NCBI GenBank assembly: GCA_017436135.1
Contig: JAFSDQ010000012.1
Span: 1-64,000, forward strand
Reading direction: 5' to 3'
Length of the DNA: 64,000 nt
Source of the DNA: Clostridia bacterium
GTDB taxonomy: Bacteria > Bacillota_A > Clostridia > Monoglobales > Monoglobaceae
The notes under the pieces: generated by a model
Seen by the model: the letters and a program-made list of their open reading frames with translations, nothing else
Database searches by the model: none
Told to the model about the DNA's origin: nothing
Part shown: positions 54,250 through 63,200 of the stretch, piece by piece
Numbering within the stretch: position 1 is the stretch's first letter
Layout of the letters: the number at the start of each line of letters is the position of its first letter
Translations under genes and position numbers: made by a program

Positions 54250-57200
54250 ATGAAAAAACTAATGTTATCTTTATTGGTAGTTTGTATGCTTTCTGCAATG
54301 TTGCCAACGGGGATGACGCCTCTGTCAGCGACGACCGCAGTGTCTGCCGCAGACCCCAACTTAATATTTGATATGGATTTATCGAGCTGTTCGGCCCAAA
54401 ACCCACAACAAGTAGCTGATAAATCAGGTGCAAATATGGTTGAGTCTTATGGCTATCTGCATTGGAAAGATGCAACCACACTTCATACGACTCTTACAGA
54501 TAAAGTGCAATATGGAGAGATAGAGGGCAAAGGAACACCATATCTTACCTTTGCAGACTATAATGCAGAGGCTGATACTACTACTAATGGTAACAGTGCA
54601 CTTTATGTAAATTTCAAAGCAAGTGAAATTGCTAATCGTAACATTGCAAATGCAAATGCAGTTACAATTGAAACATGGGCAAAGCTTGACGAGGACGGAC
54701 AAAATGGAAAATTTGCGCAGCTTTTCCAATACGGGTGTCATTCTCATTATACTGAAGACAAGATGTACCACAATTCATTTTCTGCACAGTTTAGGACTAC
54801 AGCGTCAAATGACATTGCCTTCTACCCGGATCGTGCTTTCGCTCATGCAAACGCTGGTGCCTATGCTAACTATACAATAGGAGAGGAATGTGGAGGCAAG
54901 TGGGTACACTATGTGTTTGTCAGAGAATATTTAGAAGCCAAGAGCCAGTGGCAGATTACCCTTTATATAAACGGCGTACCTACAGTGCAAACTAAAGGAG
55001 AAACTATAGGAAGAACAAATTATACTGTGCCATATAAAGCAACATATAACAATGTAGAATATGCCCATTATCCCACCACCCTGATGATTGGCTCTGTAGA
55101 GAGATGGCAGACTGCCAAGGCGGTTGCAGGAAGCATTGCAACATTTAAATTGTATGATGATGCGAGAACTGCCGAAGAAATAAAAAGTGAATTCCATAGT
55201 ACAAAGACGAATTTTTATGACCCTGTGCCTGAATTTAAGAGTATAAGCTTTACAAATCAGGCTGACGAGGAAATTGATGACAGAACTGTGCTTTTGAAGG
55301 ATGCAACAAGTGTAACTGCAACTGCGGAGATAGTAGATTGTCCCGAAGATGCAATTGGTTTTCTGGCGCTTTATAACGACAGAGGTGAGCTGTTGTCTGT
55401 AGAAATGGCGGATGTCGGCGAACCGAATTCAGACGCGGTTACCGCTATGACGGCGACGCTTGCTGCGAACCAGGCGTACAAAGGGGTGTTTTATATCTGG
55501 AGTGATATTGAATCGATTGAACCTGTTTTTTTAGCCAGTTCAGTCGGCGGACAGCCCGATCCTCTTGAGATAAACGCCGAGTTCTGTGCTGATGGTGCTC
55601 AAGACATAGCGTATGCACAGGGGTACAACGGAATTACTGCAAACCTGAACCTTACTGCAGGCGAGCCCCCCGAGAATCTGACTGCAACACTAAAGCTTAT
55701 GCGGAATAAAGGGGCTATATATGAAAACTCTGCAGATATTGTATTCAACGATGGTGCCGCAAGTGTGAACCTTGCGTATGCGGCAAATACTGATTACCCT
55801 GAACTTCCGACACTGCAGGTAGATGACGAGTTGGTGCTTACAGTTACAAATGGTACAGAGGTATTGCTTGAAAAGAGATTGCCTTATGCGGATCAGTCGA
55901 AGATTGTTGATGTAATTCTTGTTGCGGGACAGTCAAATGCTGACGGTCAGGGTGGTGACGCAACACTTAGCATAAAACCTGACGCGGGTACAGTATATTA
56001 TAACACCATGGGCAACCAGGCTCTCTCTACAAGCGGAAACAAGGGTTGGGACAGTGCACTTGCTAAAACCTGGCACGAGGAAACAGGCAGAATTGTCTTG
56101 CTTGTAAAGGCGACATGGGGTGGCACAGGATTTCCTACTATTGAAGATATTGACACTGGAAAGATGTATACAACGGGAAGCAGATATTTCGGTTTGTGGA
56201 ATCCTGACAACGGTATGCCTTTGACAAATACTCCCGGTGGTTTGACGACAGATCCCTCCGCGTTCAAACCTCGTGACTGCTATACCCTTGCAAAGAATGC
56301 GTATCAAGCTGCTTTAGCTTCAATTGATACAAGCAAGTACACCATAGGCAGAAAAATTTATTTCTGGAATCAGGGCGAGAACGAAAACGGTTCATATACA
56401 CCTGCACAATATAAAGAAGCTTTTCTTGAGATGCATGATGCTTTAAAAACAGATCTCGGACTTGAGTATGCAGGAATCTTGCCTGTGCGTTCCACCATTC
56501 TCAGCAGTCCTCCAACAGGAGCTGAAAATACGAGATCTGCCGAAACCACACTTAGGCTTACAGGACCGCGTATTGCACAATACCATCTTGGGGCAACAAG
56601 ATCTGATGTTTTCATTGTTGCTGATACAATGGAGAGATGGTCAAATAATGCAACCATAAAGCAGTGGTTTGAGGAAAAATATCCTTATGGCTATCCGTTG
56701 GGTGATGAGAATATGCCAACTGCCTGGTCGACTATTATGGCAAGTGATAATATTCATTACAATCAGTATGCACTAAATGAGTTTGGACCTGAGGCAGCAA
56801 AGAATATGCTTAACTTTATTCGTGGCGGAGGAAGCATCGTAGACGGAATTGATTTGATTACTCCGTTTGGAATTGAGCATATTGAAAACGGAGGAACAAT
56901 TTTCTTGCCCGCTAAAGACGGCACAAAAGAAACCGGCGATGGATGGAACGCTACACTAAACGGTGTAATTCCGGTTATGCCCGCATCTTCGGGCATAAAG
57001 GGTACCTTTACCCTTTCGGGAACTACTGCGGCAGAGCTGACGGCAGAGGGATTGCTTGTGCCAAAGGCTTGCATTGCAGGTGACTATTCAACACTTACTG
57101 TAAGTTATACAGAGAACGGTGTTCCAAAGACCATGAGTTTCAGAGTTGAATCACCTATCAAGGAAACCTCTGTTGTGATGGAGATTGCTCCTGTATTTGA

Positions 57201-58212
57201 AAATCGTTCTGCAATTTATACCTTGACAACAGATGATGGGTATTATTATACAACAGAGTGGCTCACAAAAAAGCTGGCAGAAATTGAAACAGAAAAGGGA
57301 CTTTCTGCAAATACTTTAAAGGCAACTATGGGTCTTGTACCCAAGTGGATTGATGATACTGTGAATAATGTAGCCGGTAAAAAGGCGGGAATTATGACCT
57401 GGACACAGGCACAAAGCTATGCTGCCCTCCCGAGATGGGGAGTTGCAAACCATACCCAAAACCATACACAAACAGGATTTAATACCTTGTCAGAAGAAGT
57501 ATTAAAGCAGGAGATAAATGGTGGACGGGCAACCCTTAAATCATATTTCCCAAATGAAAAGATTGTAGGGTTGTATACCCCGGGCGGTCATAACAATGAC
57601 TTAATCAGAAAAGTTGCATCAGAGCAGCATTTTTCCTTGAGGGTAGTAGGCGGAAGCTATAATCAGCTTCCTCTTACAGACACAATAAACACCACAGCTA
57701 AAACAATGTATAATCTTGTTGCACCCACAGTAGACGAGGATACAACTGCTGCTGAAGCAAACGGTTGGGTAGACTCTGCCATCAGTTCGGGCAAGGGTTG
57801 GCTTATAGAGTGCTGGCATTGCGTAGGTGATGATGTTGGATATTCACCTGTGCCGGAAGCTATTGCAGAGGCGCATCTTGAATATGTTGCAGACAAGGCA
57901 AAGGCAGGACAGCTTTGGGTGACAACTCTTGACGAGGCATCTGTATATGCAAAGCAGAGACTTTATACAAGGCTCTCCCTAAAGACGGGAACAGATGTTG
58001 CAGGGGGCAAGATTGTTTTTGGAATAGAAGACGATCTTGATGATATATTGTATGATGCAACACTTACTGTAAATATAACATTACCTGCAGGCTGGAGCAA
58101 CGCTACCGCAACACAGGGCGGAAAAAGTATTCCCGTTACAATAGCAAACGGAAAGCTTTCTGTAAACTCCTTGCCCGATCAGGGTGACATTACTATAACA
58201 AAGGTTTCGTAA
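54250..58212 (+). CDS. Secreted multidomain esterase: LamG-like, SASA esterase, CE4 deacetylase
   Basis: The 1320-residue protein begins with a signal peptide (MKKLMLSLLVVCMLSAMLPTG...VSA). Residues about 40-320 are a concanavalin/LamG-type domain. Around 550-860 is a SASA (CE6/sialate O-acetylesterase-like) esterase domain: Ser562 in VAGQSNADGQ, NQGENENG, and Asp833/His836 in SDNIHYNQ. Around 980-1230 is a polysaccharide-deacetylase (CE4/NodB) domain: Asp995 and Asp996 in TTDDGYYY, and His1068 and His1072 in NHTQNH. So two deacetylating domains of different fold sit in one chain. It probably removes acetyl groups from pectin or xylan outside the cell. There is no SLH anchor. Confidence 0.85.
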   Translation: MKKLMLSLLVVCMLSAMLPTGMTPLSATTAVSAADPNLIFDMDLSSCSAQNPQQVADKSGANMVESYGYLHWKDATTLHTTLTDKVQYGEIEGKGTPYLTFADYNAEADTTTNGNSALYVNFKASEIANRNIANANAVTIETWAKLDEDGQNGKFAQLFQYGCHSHYTEDKMYHNSFSAQFRTTASNDIAFYPDRAFAHANAGAYANYTIGEECGGKWVHYVFVREYLEAKSQWQITLYINGVPTVQTKGETIGRTNYTVPYKATYNNVEYAHYPTTLMIGSVERWQTAKAVAGSIATFKLYDDARTAEEIKSEFHSTKTNFYDPVPEFKSISFTNQADEEIDDRTVLLKDATSVTATAEIVDCPEDAIGFLALYNDRGELLSVEMADVGEPNSDAVTAMTATLAANQAYKGVFYIWSDIESIEPVFLASSVGGQPDPLEINAEFCADGAQDIAYAQGYNGITANLNLTAGEPPENLTATLKLMRNKGAIYENSADIVFNDGAASVNLAYAANTDYPELPTLQVDDELVLTVTNGTEVLLEKRLPYADQSKIVDVILVAGQSNADGQGGDATLSIKPDAGTVYYNTMGNQALSTSGNKGWDSALAKTWHEETGRIVLLVKATWGGTGFPTIEDIDTGKMYTTGSRYFGLWNPDNGMPLTNTPGGLTTDPSAFKPRDCYTLAKNAYQAALASIDTSKYTIGRKIYFWNQGENENGSYTPAQYKEAFLEMHDALKTDLGLEYAGILPVRSTILSSPPTGAENTRSAETTLRLTGPRIAQYHLGATRSDVFIVADTMERWSNNATIKQWFEEKYPYGYPLGDENMPTAWSTIMASDNIHYNQYALNEFGPEAAKNMLNFIRGGGSIVDGIDLITPFGIEHIENGGTIFLPAKDGTKETGDGWNATLNGVIPVMPASSGIKGTFTLSGTTAAELTAEGLLVPKACIAGDYSTLTVSYTENGVPKTMSFRVESPIKETSVVMEIAPVFENRSAIYTLTTDDGYYYTTEWLTKKLAEIETEKGLSANTLKATMGLVPKWIDDTVNNVAGKKAGIMTWTQAQSYAALPRWGVANHTQNHTQTGFNTLSEEVLKQEINGGRATLKSYFPNEKIVGLYTPGGHNNDLIRKVASEQHFSLRVVGGSYNQLPLTDTINTTAKTMYNLVAPTVDEDTTAAEANGWVDSAISSGKGWLIECWHCVGDDVGYSPVPEAIAEAHLEYVADKAKAGQLWVTTLDEASVYAKQRLYTRLSLKTGTDVAGGKIVFGIEDDLDDILYDATLTVNITLPAGWSNATATQGGKSIPVTIANGKLSVNSLPDQGDITITKVS

Positions 58213-58257
58213 TATGCTGCGAAAGTTAATCTAACATTTATCAATGGAGGTATTTGT

Positions 58258-59061
58258 ATGCTGAACGAGGTTGTAAAGTTAAGAAATGACAGGGACAATG
58301 TAACCCTCACCAGCTATGCGGTAGTTGACGAGGTTGACCAGAAGCCGAGGCGGGCAGTCCTTATCTGCCCCGGTGGCGGTTATAGCTATATTGCAGACCC
58401 CGAGGGGGAAAGAATTGCCTTAAAATATCTGGCCTATGGGATAAATGCCTTTGTGCTGAATTATTCCGTAAAGGACAATACTTCAGATTTTAAATATCCT
58501 ATGCCCCTTGTGGAGGCATCTAATGCTATGAAGTATATTAAGGATAACGCGGAGAGGTATAATATTGACCCTGATAAAGTGTTTGTATGCGGTTTCTCTG
58601 CAGGAGGACATCTTGCAAGTATGCTTGGTACTATATGGCACAGGGATGAGGTCTATGCAGAAGCAGAGGAAATGGAGTACGGCTATAACAGACCTGCGGG
58701 AATGATTTTATGTTATCCTGTAATTCATGCAAAGGGACATTTTCGCTCTATTCGCAATCTTACGGGAAAGGAAAACCCAACCGAGGAGGAGCTTAATTAC
58801 CTTGCATCGCACCTTAATGTTGATGAGCGGACATGCCCTGCATTTATTTGGCATGTAATTGATGATGCGTGCGTAGACGTTGAGAGTGTTCTTGATATGG
58901 GAATTGCGTTAAAGCGTTCAGAAATAAAATATGAAATGCACCTCTATCCCTTTGGCGGGCATGGTTTGGGTTGCCCTGATTTCGAAGTTTCGGGCAGAGT
59001 ATATTATCGCAATATCGAAGAGTGGATGAAATTGTCCGTAGATTTTGTTAAAAGCATTTAA
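58258..59061 (+). CDS. Alpha/beta hydrolase, acetylesterase-like
   Basis: The 267-residue cytoplasmic protein has the oxyanion segment LICPGGGYSYIA, the nucleophile elbow VCGFSAGGHLASML (Ser near 117) and the C-terminal His in LYPFGGHGLG. It belongs to the BD-FAE/acetyl-xylan-esterase-like group found in sugar-utilisation loci. It likely deacetylates imported oligosaccharides released by the secreted enzymes next to it. The start follows GGAGGTATTTGT. A bidirectional terminator separates it from the convergent AraC gene. Confidence 0.88.
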   Translation: MLNEVVKLRNDRDNVTLTSYAVVDEVDQKPRRAVLICPGGGYSYIADPEGERIALKYLAYGINAFVLNYSVKDNTSDFKYPMPLVEASNAMKYIKDNAERYNIDPDKVFVCGFSAGGHLASMLGTIWHRDEVYAEAEEMEYGYNRPAGMILCYPVIHAKGHFRSIRNLTGKENPTEEELNYLASHLNVDERTCPAFIWHVIDDACVDVESVLDMGIALKRSEIKYEMHLYPFGGHGLGCPDFEVSGRVYYRNIEEWMKLSVDFVKSI

Positions 59062-59096
59062 AAAAAGGCTCTCGAAGTATGTTCGAGAGCCTTTTG
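59061..59096. terminator. Bidirectional terminator
   Basis: GGCTCTCGAA and TTCGAGAGCC form a perfect 10-base-pair stem, with AAAAAA before and TTTT after, between convergent genes. Confidence 0.9.
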
Positions 59097-59101
59097 GTTT
59101 G

Positions 59102-59926
59102 TTATTTTTCGCTTATAAAAGATGCCGAAACCTGTCTTTGGTACTGAAGCGGAGTAAGCTTGTTGTATTTTTGGAAAACATTTATAAAATAGCTGCTGCT
59201 TGAAAAACCGCATTTTTCAGCAGTTGCAGAAACGGAATAACCCCGTGTGAGAAAAAACTTGGAATTTTTTAGCTTTTCCATTGTGATATATTGTCCAATT
59301 TTCGTTCCCGTATGGTTGAAAAAGTCTTCTAAAAGCTTGGTTCTGCTTACAAAAAATACATCAGCAAGATGTTGTAAAACAATTTTTTCTGAATAATTTT
59401 TTTTGATATACTGTACAACATCATTTATATAAAGGTGCACATGCTTGTTGTATAAAGGGGGAGAAGGTTTTTCGTTATGATAAAGCTCTGAAATCTTCAT
59501 ATACAATGCAGAAAGCAAGAGATAACCTTTGCTTTTATCAGGTGGCTGCTGGTTGTATTGATTATGAAGAAACCTCATATAAGTGTTAAGTTCATCGTAT
59601 TCATCATCGTTCAGCGGCATAATAAAGGAGTCTATTTCGCTTAAATTAAATTCGTCTATAATCTGTTTTGTAACATAATAGGGAAGCTGAAGCTGATATC
59701 TGATATAGGGATGAGCCGGAGATACAAAAGGGTTGTGCAGTTGATACGCTTTTGAATAGATGACAGCTTTTCCTGAAGTAACATTGTTGCAATTTTCGGA
59801 AACATACTTAATCTTACCATCAAGTATGACTGAAATTTCATCGTATTCATGACAATGTAGAGCTTTTGCGTCAAGGGGCCAGCCTATGCCGTTATAGTAT
59901 TTTATTTCCCACACTTCATTAGACAT
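59102..59926 (-). CDS. AraC-family transcriptional regulator
   Basis: The 274-residue protein has a cupin-type N-terminal domain (ALHCHEYDEISVILDGKIKYV) and a C-terminal double helix-turn-helix (LADVFFVSRTKLLEDFFNHTG and SATAEKCGFSSSSYFINVFQKY). ATG 59926 has GAGG about 8 bases upstream. It is divergent from the beta-helix gene and next to the esterase and GH2 genes. Its own upstream region holds one copy of the shared 32-base motif, whose other copy precedes the GH2 gene, so it is the best candidate regulator of this locus. Confidence 0.9.
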   Translation of the reverse strand: MSNEVWEIKYYNGIGWPLDAKALHCHEYDEISVILDGKIKYVSENCNNVTSGKAVIYSKAYQLHNPFVSPAHPYIRYQLQLPYYVTKQIIDEFNLSEIDSFIMPLNDDEYDELNTYMRFLHNQYNQQPPDKSKGYLLLSALYMKISELYHNEKPSPPLYNKHVHLYINDVVQYIKKNYSEKIVLQHLADVFFVSRTKLLEDFFNHTGTKIGQYITMEKLKNSKFFLTRGYSVSATAEKCGFSSSSYFINVFQKYNKLTPLQYQRQVSASFISEK

Positions 59927-59947
59927 ATAAGGAACCTCTTTTCTTGT

Positions 59948-59979
59948 ACTATTTTACAATTATTGAACTATATACTATT
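59948..59979 (+). promoter_or_regulatory. Second copy of the 32-base motif, between AraC and beta-helix genes
   Basis: It is 29/32 identical to 51196-51227, with the same 19-base spacing of ACTAT half-sites and a third ACTAT at 59974. The rest of the 59927-60231 gap is AT-rich; no further signal is clear up to the binding site at 60212. Confidence 0.55.
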
Positions 59980-60231
59980 TAATTAAGAATAAAAACATTG
60001 TATACTATAATCAAGGATTTGTCAACCCAAAAAAACTTGAGATATCTTGTGTAATCGTACTTGCAGACATTTTTTCAGCTTTTGATTGAACACAAATTCC
60101 TGATTTTAACAATAAAAATATAAAATGGAAGCAAAATAAAAAATATAAATAAAAAACAGAATTTTTGGTTAATAAATCCTTGCAGTATTGTAAATAGGGA
60201 ACGAAACAAACAGGAGGAGAGAAATTACAAA

Positions 60232-63200
60232 ATGAATAAGAAAATCATTAGTTATATTATTACCTTATCGTTGATTTTGTCAACGTGTACGATTTTTGCA
60301 GATAAGGTTCCTCCGTGCAAAACCTATGAGGACAGATACGCCGCACAATATGATGCCAGAGTTAAATCCTATGCGGTGTCCTATGCCAAGAGTAATATGA
60401 AAAATCAAATTGCGGGAATGTCAGAAGCCGAGATTGAAGAGTTTGCTCTTAATAATGAAAGGTGTTTGGCATACGGAGAAAAGAAAGTAGAATGGTATAA
60501 TAAATCATATACTCCCGGCGAAACAGAGCGCATAGTAAACGGCACAGACCTTATAGAAAGCGAAAGTTATGGTGCAACAATCAACGGAAACTCTGTTCAA
60601 ATAGATGCAGGCGGAAAAGCAAGGTTTGGTTTTTTTGTTCCGTACTCCATGCGTAGTGTAACTATTGTTTACACAGGGGGAGGAAATATTACTTTTAAAA
60701 CCGAGCAGGATGATTACGGCTCATTTCAGCTTCCAAATGCCGCTGACGATACAGACTATAAAATAGAGTTTGGTAAAAGCCTGGGCAGGGGCGTTGATGA
60801 AGAGAGTACTCAATACCGTGCATGGACCCATGGTTATGGTGCGATTCGTGAATATGTAGAACACGGAGGAGAAAAGAAAGTTACCATAACCACAGACAGT
60901 CCAATCATAATTAAGGAGATAAGATTTGAAAAAGAGCTAACAATGGGGGCAAACGAATCGGTTATTCCTGAATTTTCAACAGACCCTGTTATACAGAGAT
61001 ACGAAACGGAGTTAATGTCAACAGTTCTCATCCACGAGGACGCACCAATTATTATTGTAAATGGCGGCAGGCGTTACATTGACAACGGGAATATACACAA
61101 AAAGCCATACAACAGACTTGGCACACTATATCTTCCTGTTAATACCCTGGCTAAAGCTCTGGGATATTACAGCGAGGTTATGAATGATAAAGTTTACGCA
61201 CTTATGAGAAGTGATACTCATGAAGTGGTTTTAATGGAATCCGCCATAAAAGTAACCAAGGGCGTAGCTGCTACGCAAACACTTTCTTCTCCGGCGTTTA
61301 TATATGCAGATGGGGAAGTTCTTGCATCGGTACGTTATTTTGCGGAGCTGTGCGGAAAGACCATTGACTACAAAGATGACCTTGTGGTGATAGATGATAA
61401 ATACACAACCAAAGATGTGTTAAATGAAACAGGTTTTTACAATTATGCTAAAGCAAAGTTTGATGGATTTGTAAATGAGCCTGATATCGGCAAGACTTAC
61501 TATGTGGCGGAAAACGGAAAGAAAACCAATTTGGGAACAGAGCAATCACCATGGAATCTTGCTACAGCTTCAAAGGAAGCAAAGCCGGGAGATACTGTTA
61601 TATTAAAAGCGGGTACATACAGAGAAACCTTTGTTCCTGAAAACAGCGGTGAGCCAAATTCGCCTATTACATATAAAGCAGCTGACGGGGCGAGAGTTAT
61701 TATTTCGGCAGCAGAAAAAGTAACAAGCACCCCGACTGTACACAAAACAGTTGAAGGCAATACAATATATAAGTTTGATGTCAGTGGAATTGATAATTTA
61801 GGTATTGGCAGAAATCAGATATACATTAACGAAAAAATGCAGCCTGAAGCAAGATATCCTGATGGACCAAAACCGGTTGAAGGCTTAAGTGATGCGTGGA
61901 TTATTCGTGGTGATATCTTTAAGGCAGCCGGAGCGGATGAAAGTACAGCTGATTACAATACCATGTACAGTGATACCTTGCTTAATCAGGAGGAAGAGGA
62001 TTACTGGGCAGGGGGAATATATGTTGGTACTTTCGGACTCAGTTATGCGATTTTAACAGGAAAAATTGCACACAGTACCAAGGGTAAGCTTATAATTGAC
62101 GAAACCTACAGAACAGACAGATGGTGGAAAACAAGCTGTGAATCTGTTAACCGAGGCTCTGACCAGTGGAACTATGGTATGATTGTAGGCAGTATGAATG
62201 CCTTGAATATGCCAGGTGAATGGATCAGAGAGGACAACAGTCTTTATATGATTTTGCCTGAAGGTGAAGCCGTTGCAACGGTTGAAATAGAAGAAAAGGC
62301 AAGGCAGATTGCAATTGATCTTACAGGTAAGAGCTTCATAAACATAGAAGGAATTGAAACCTTTGGCGGCGGCATAACGATGAATGACAGTGAAATGTGT
62401 ATGTTAAAGGATATGAATATGACGTACATTTCACACTACACATTAAATTCCGACCCAAGCGATGGATATGTTGACTTTCCCTTTAATCACACAAAGCCTG
62501 GTGCCCCTCAAAGAGGAGAGGTTGGTGTCTATGTAGGCGGCAAGGATAATATAATTGTTAATTCAAAAATAGACCATAGTGCATCGGCAGGAATTTACGC
62601 AACAGGGCTTTACGGATATTTTGAAAATAATATTATAAACGATACAGGGTATATGGGAAGCTACGCTTCAGGTATCTACCTACACACTATCCCGTGGGAA
62701 CAAACAAAGGTTCCCCGAGGCGGCTACGGGATTTATAATAACACAGTTTATAACACAGGCCGCGGTGCCTTATGCTATGCGAGAAATGGATTTACCTCAA
62801 ATAACGAAACAGGGACTTCCATACAGCATCCGGGATTTATTTCCATTGGAAGCGATATTGCCTATAACGATTTCCATGATGCATGTCTTATTACAGAGGA
62901 TGCAGGAGCTGTATATTCAAATGGTGTAATTGGCGGTTTTGATAAAAAGCTTACAGCTTTTCGTAACAACTATATTTATAAGACATTAACAGGGGAGGAT
63001 GTAAACCCGGGGGACGCATTGCTTTATTGGGACGGAGATGCACATAACTTTGACAGCTACAATAATCTCCTGTTCTCTACAGGTGATATGGTTGCTATGA
63101 TGAAGTCAATTGCATTTGTTGAAGGGTCAGAAGCTTATGACCGATTGTGGAATAACCAAATTTTAGGTTCTTTGACGCTTGATTCGTCTAAACCTGTTGC

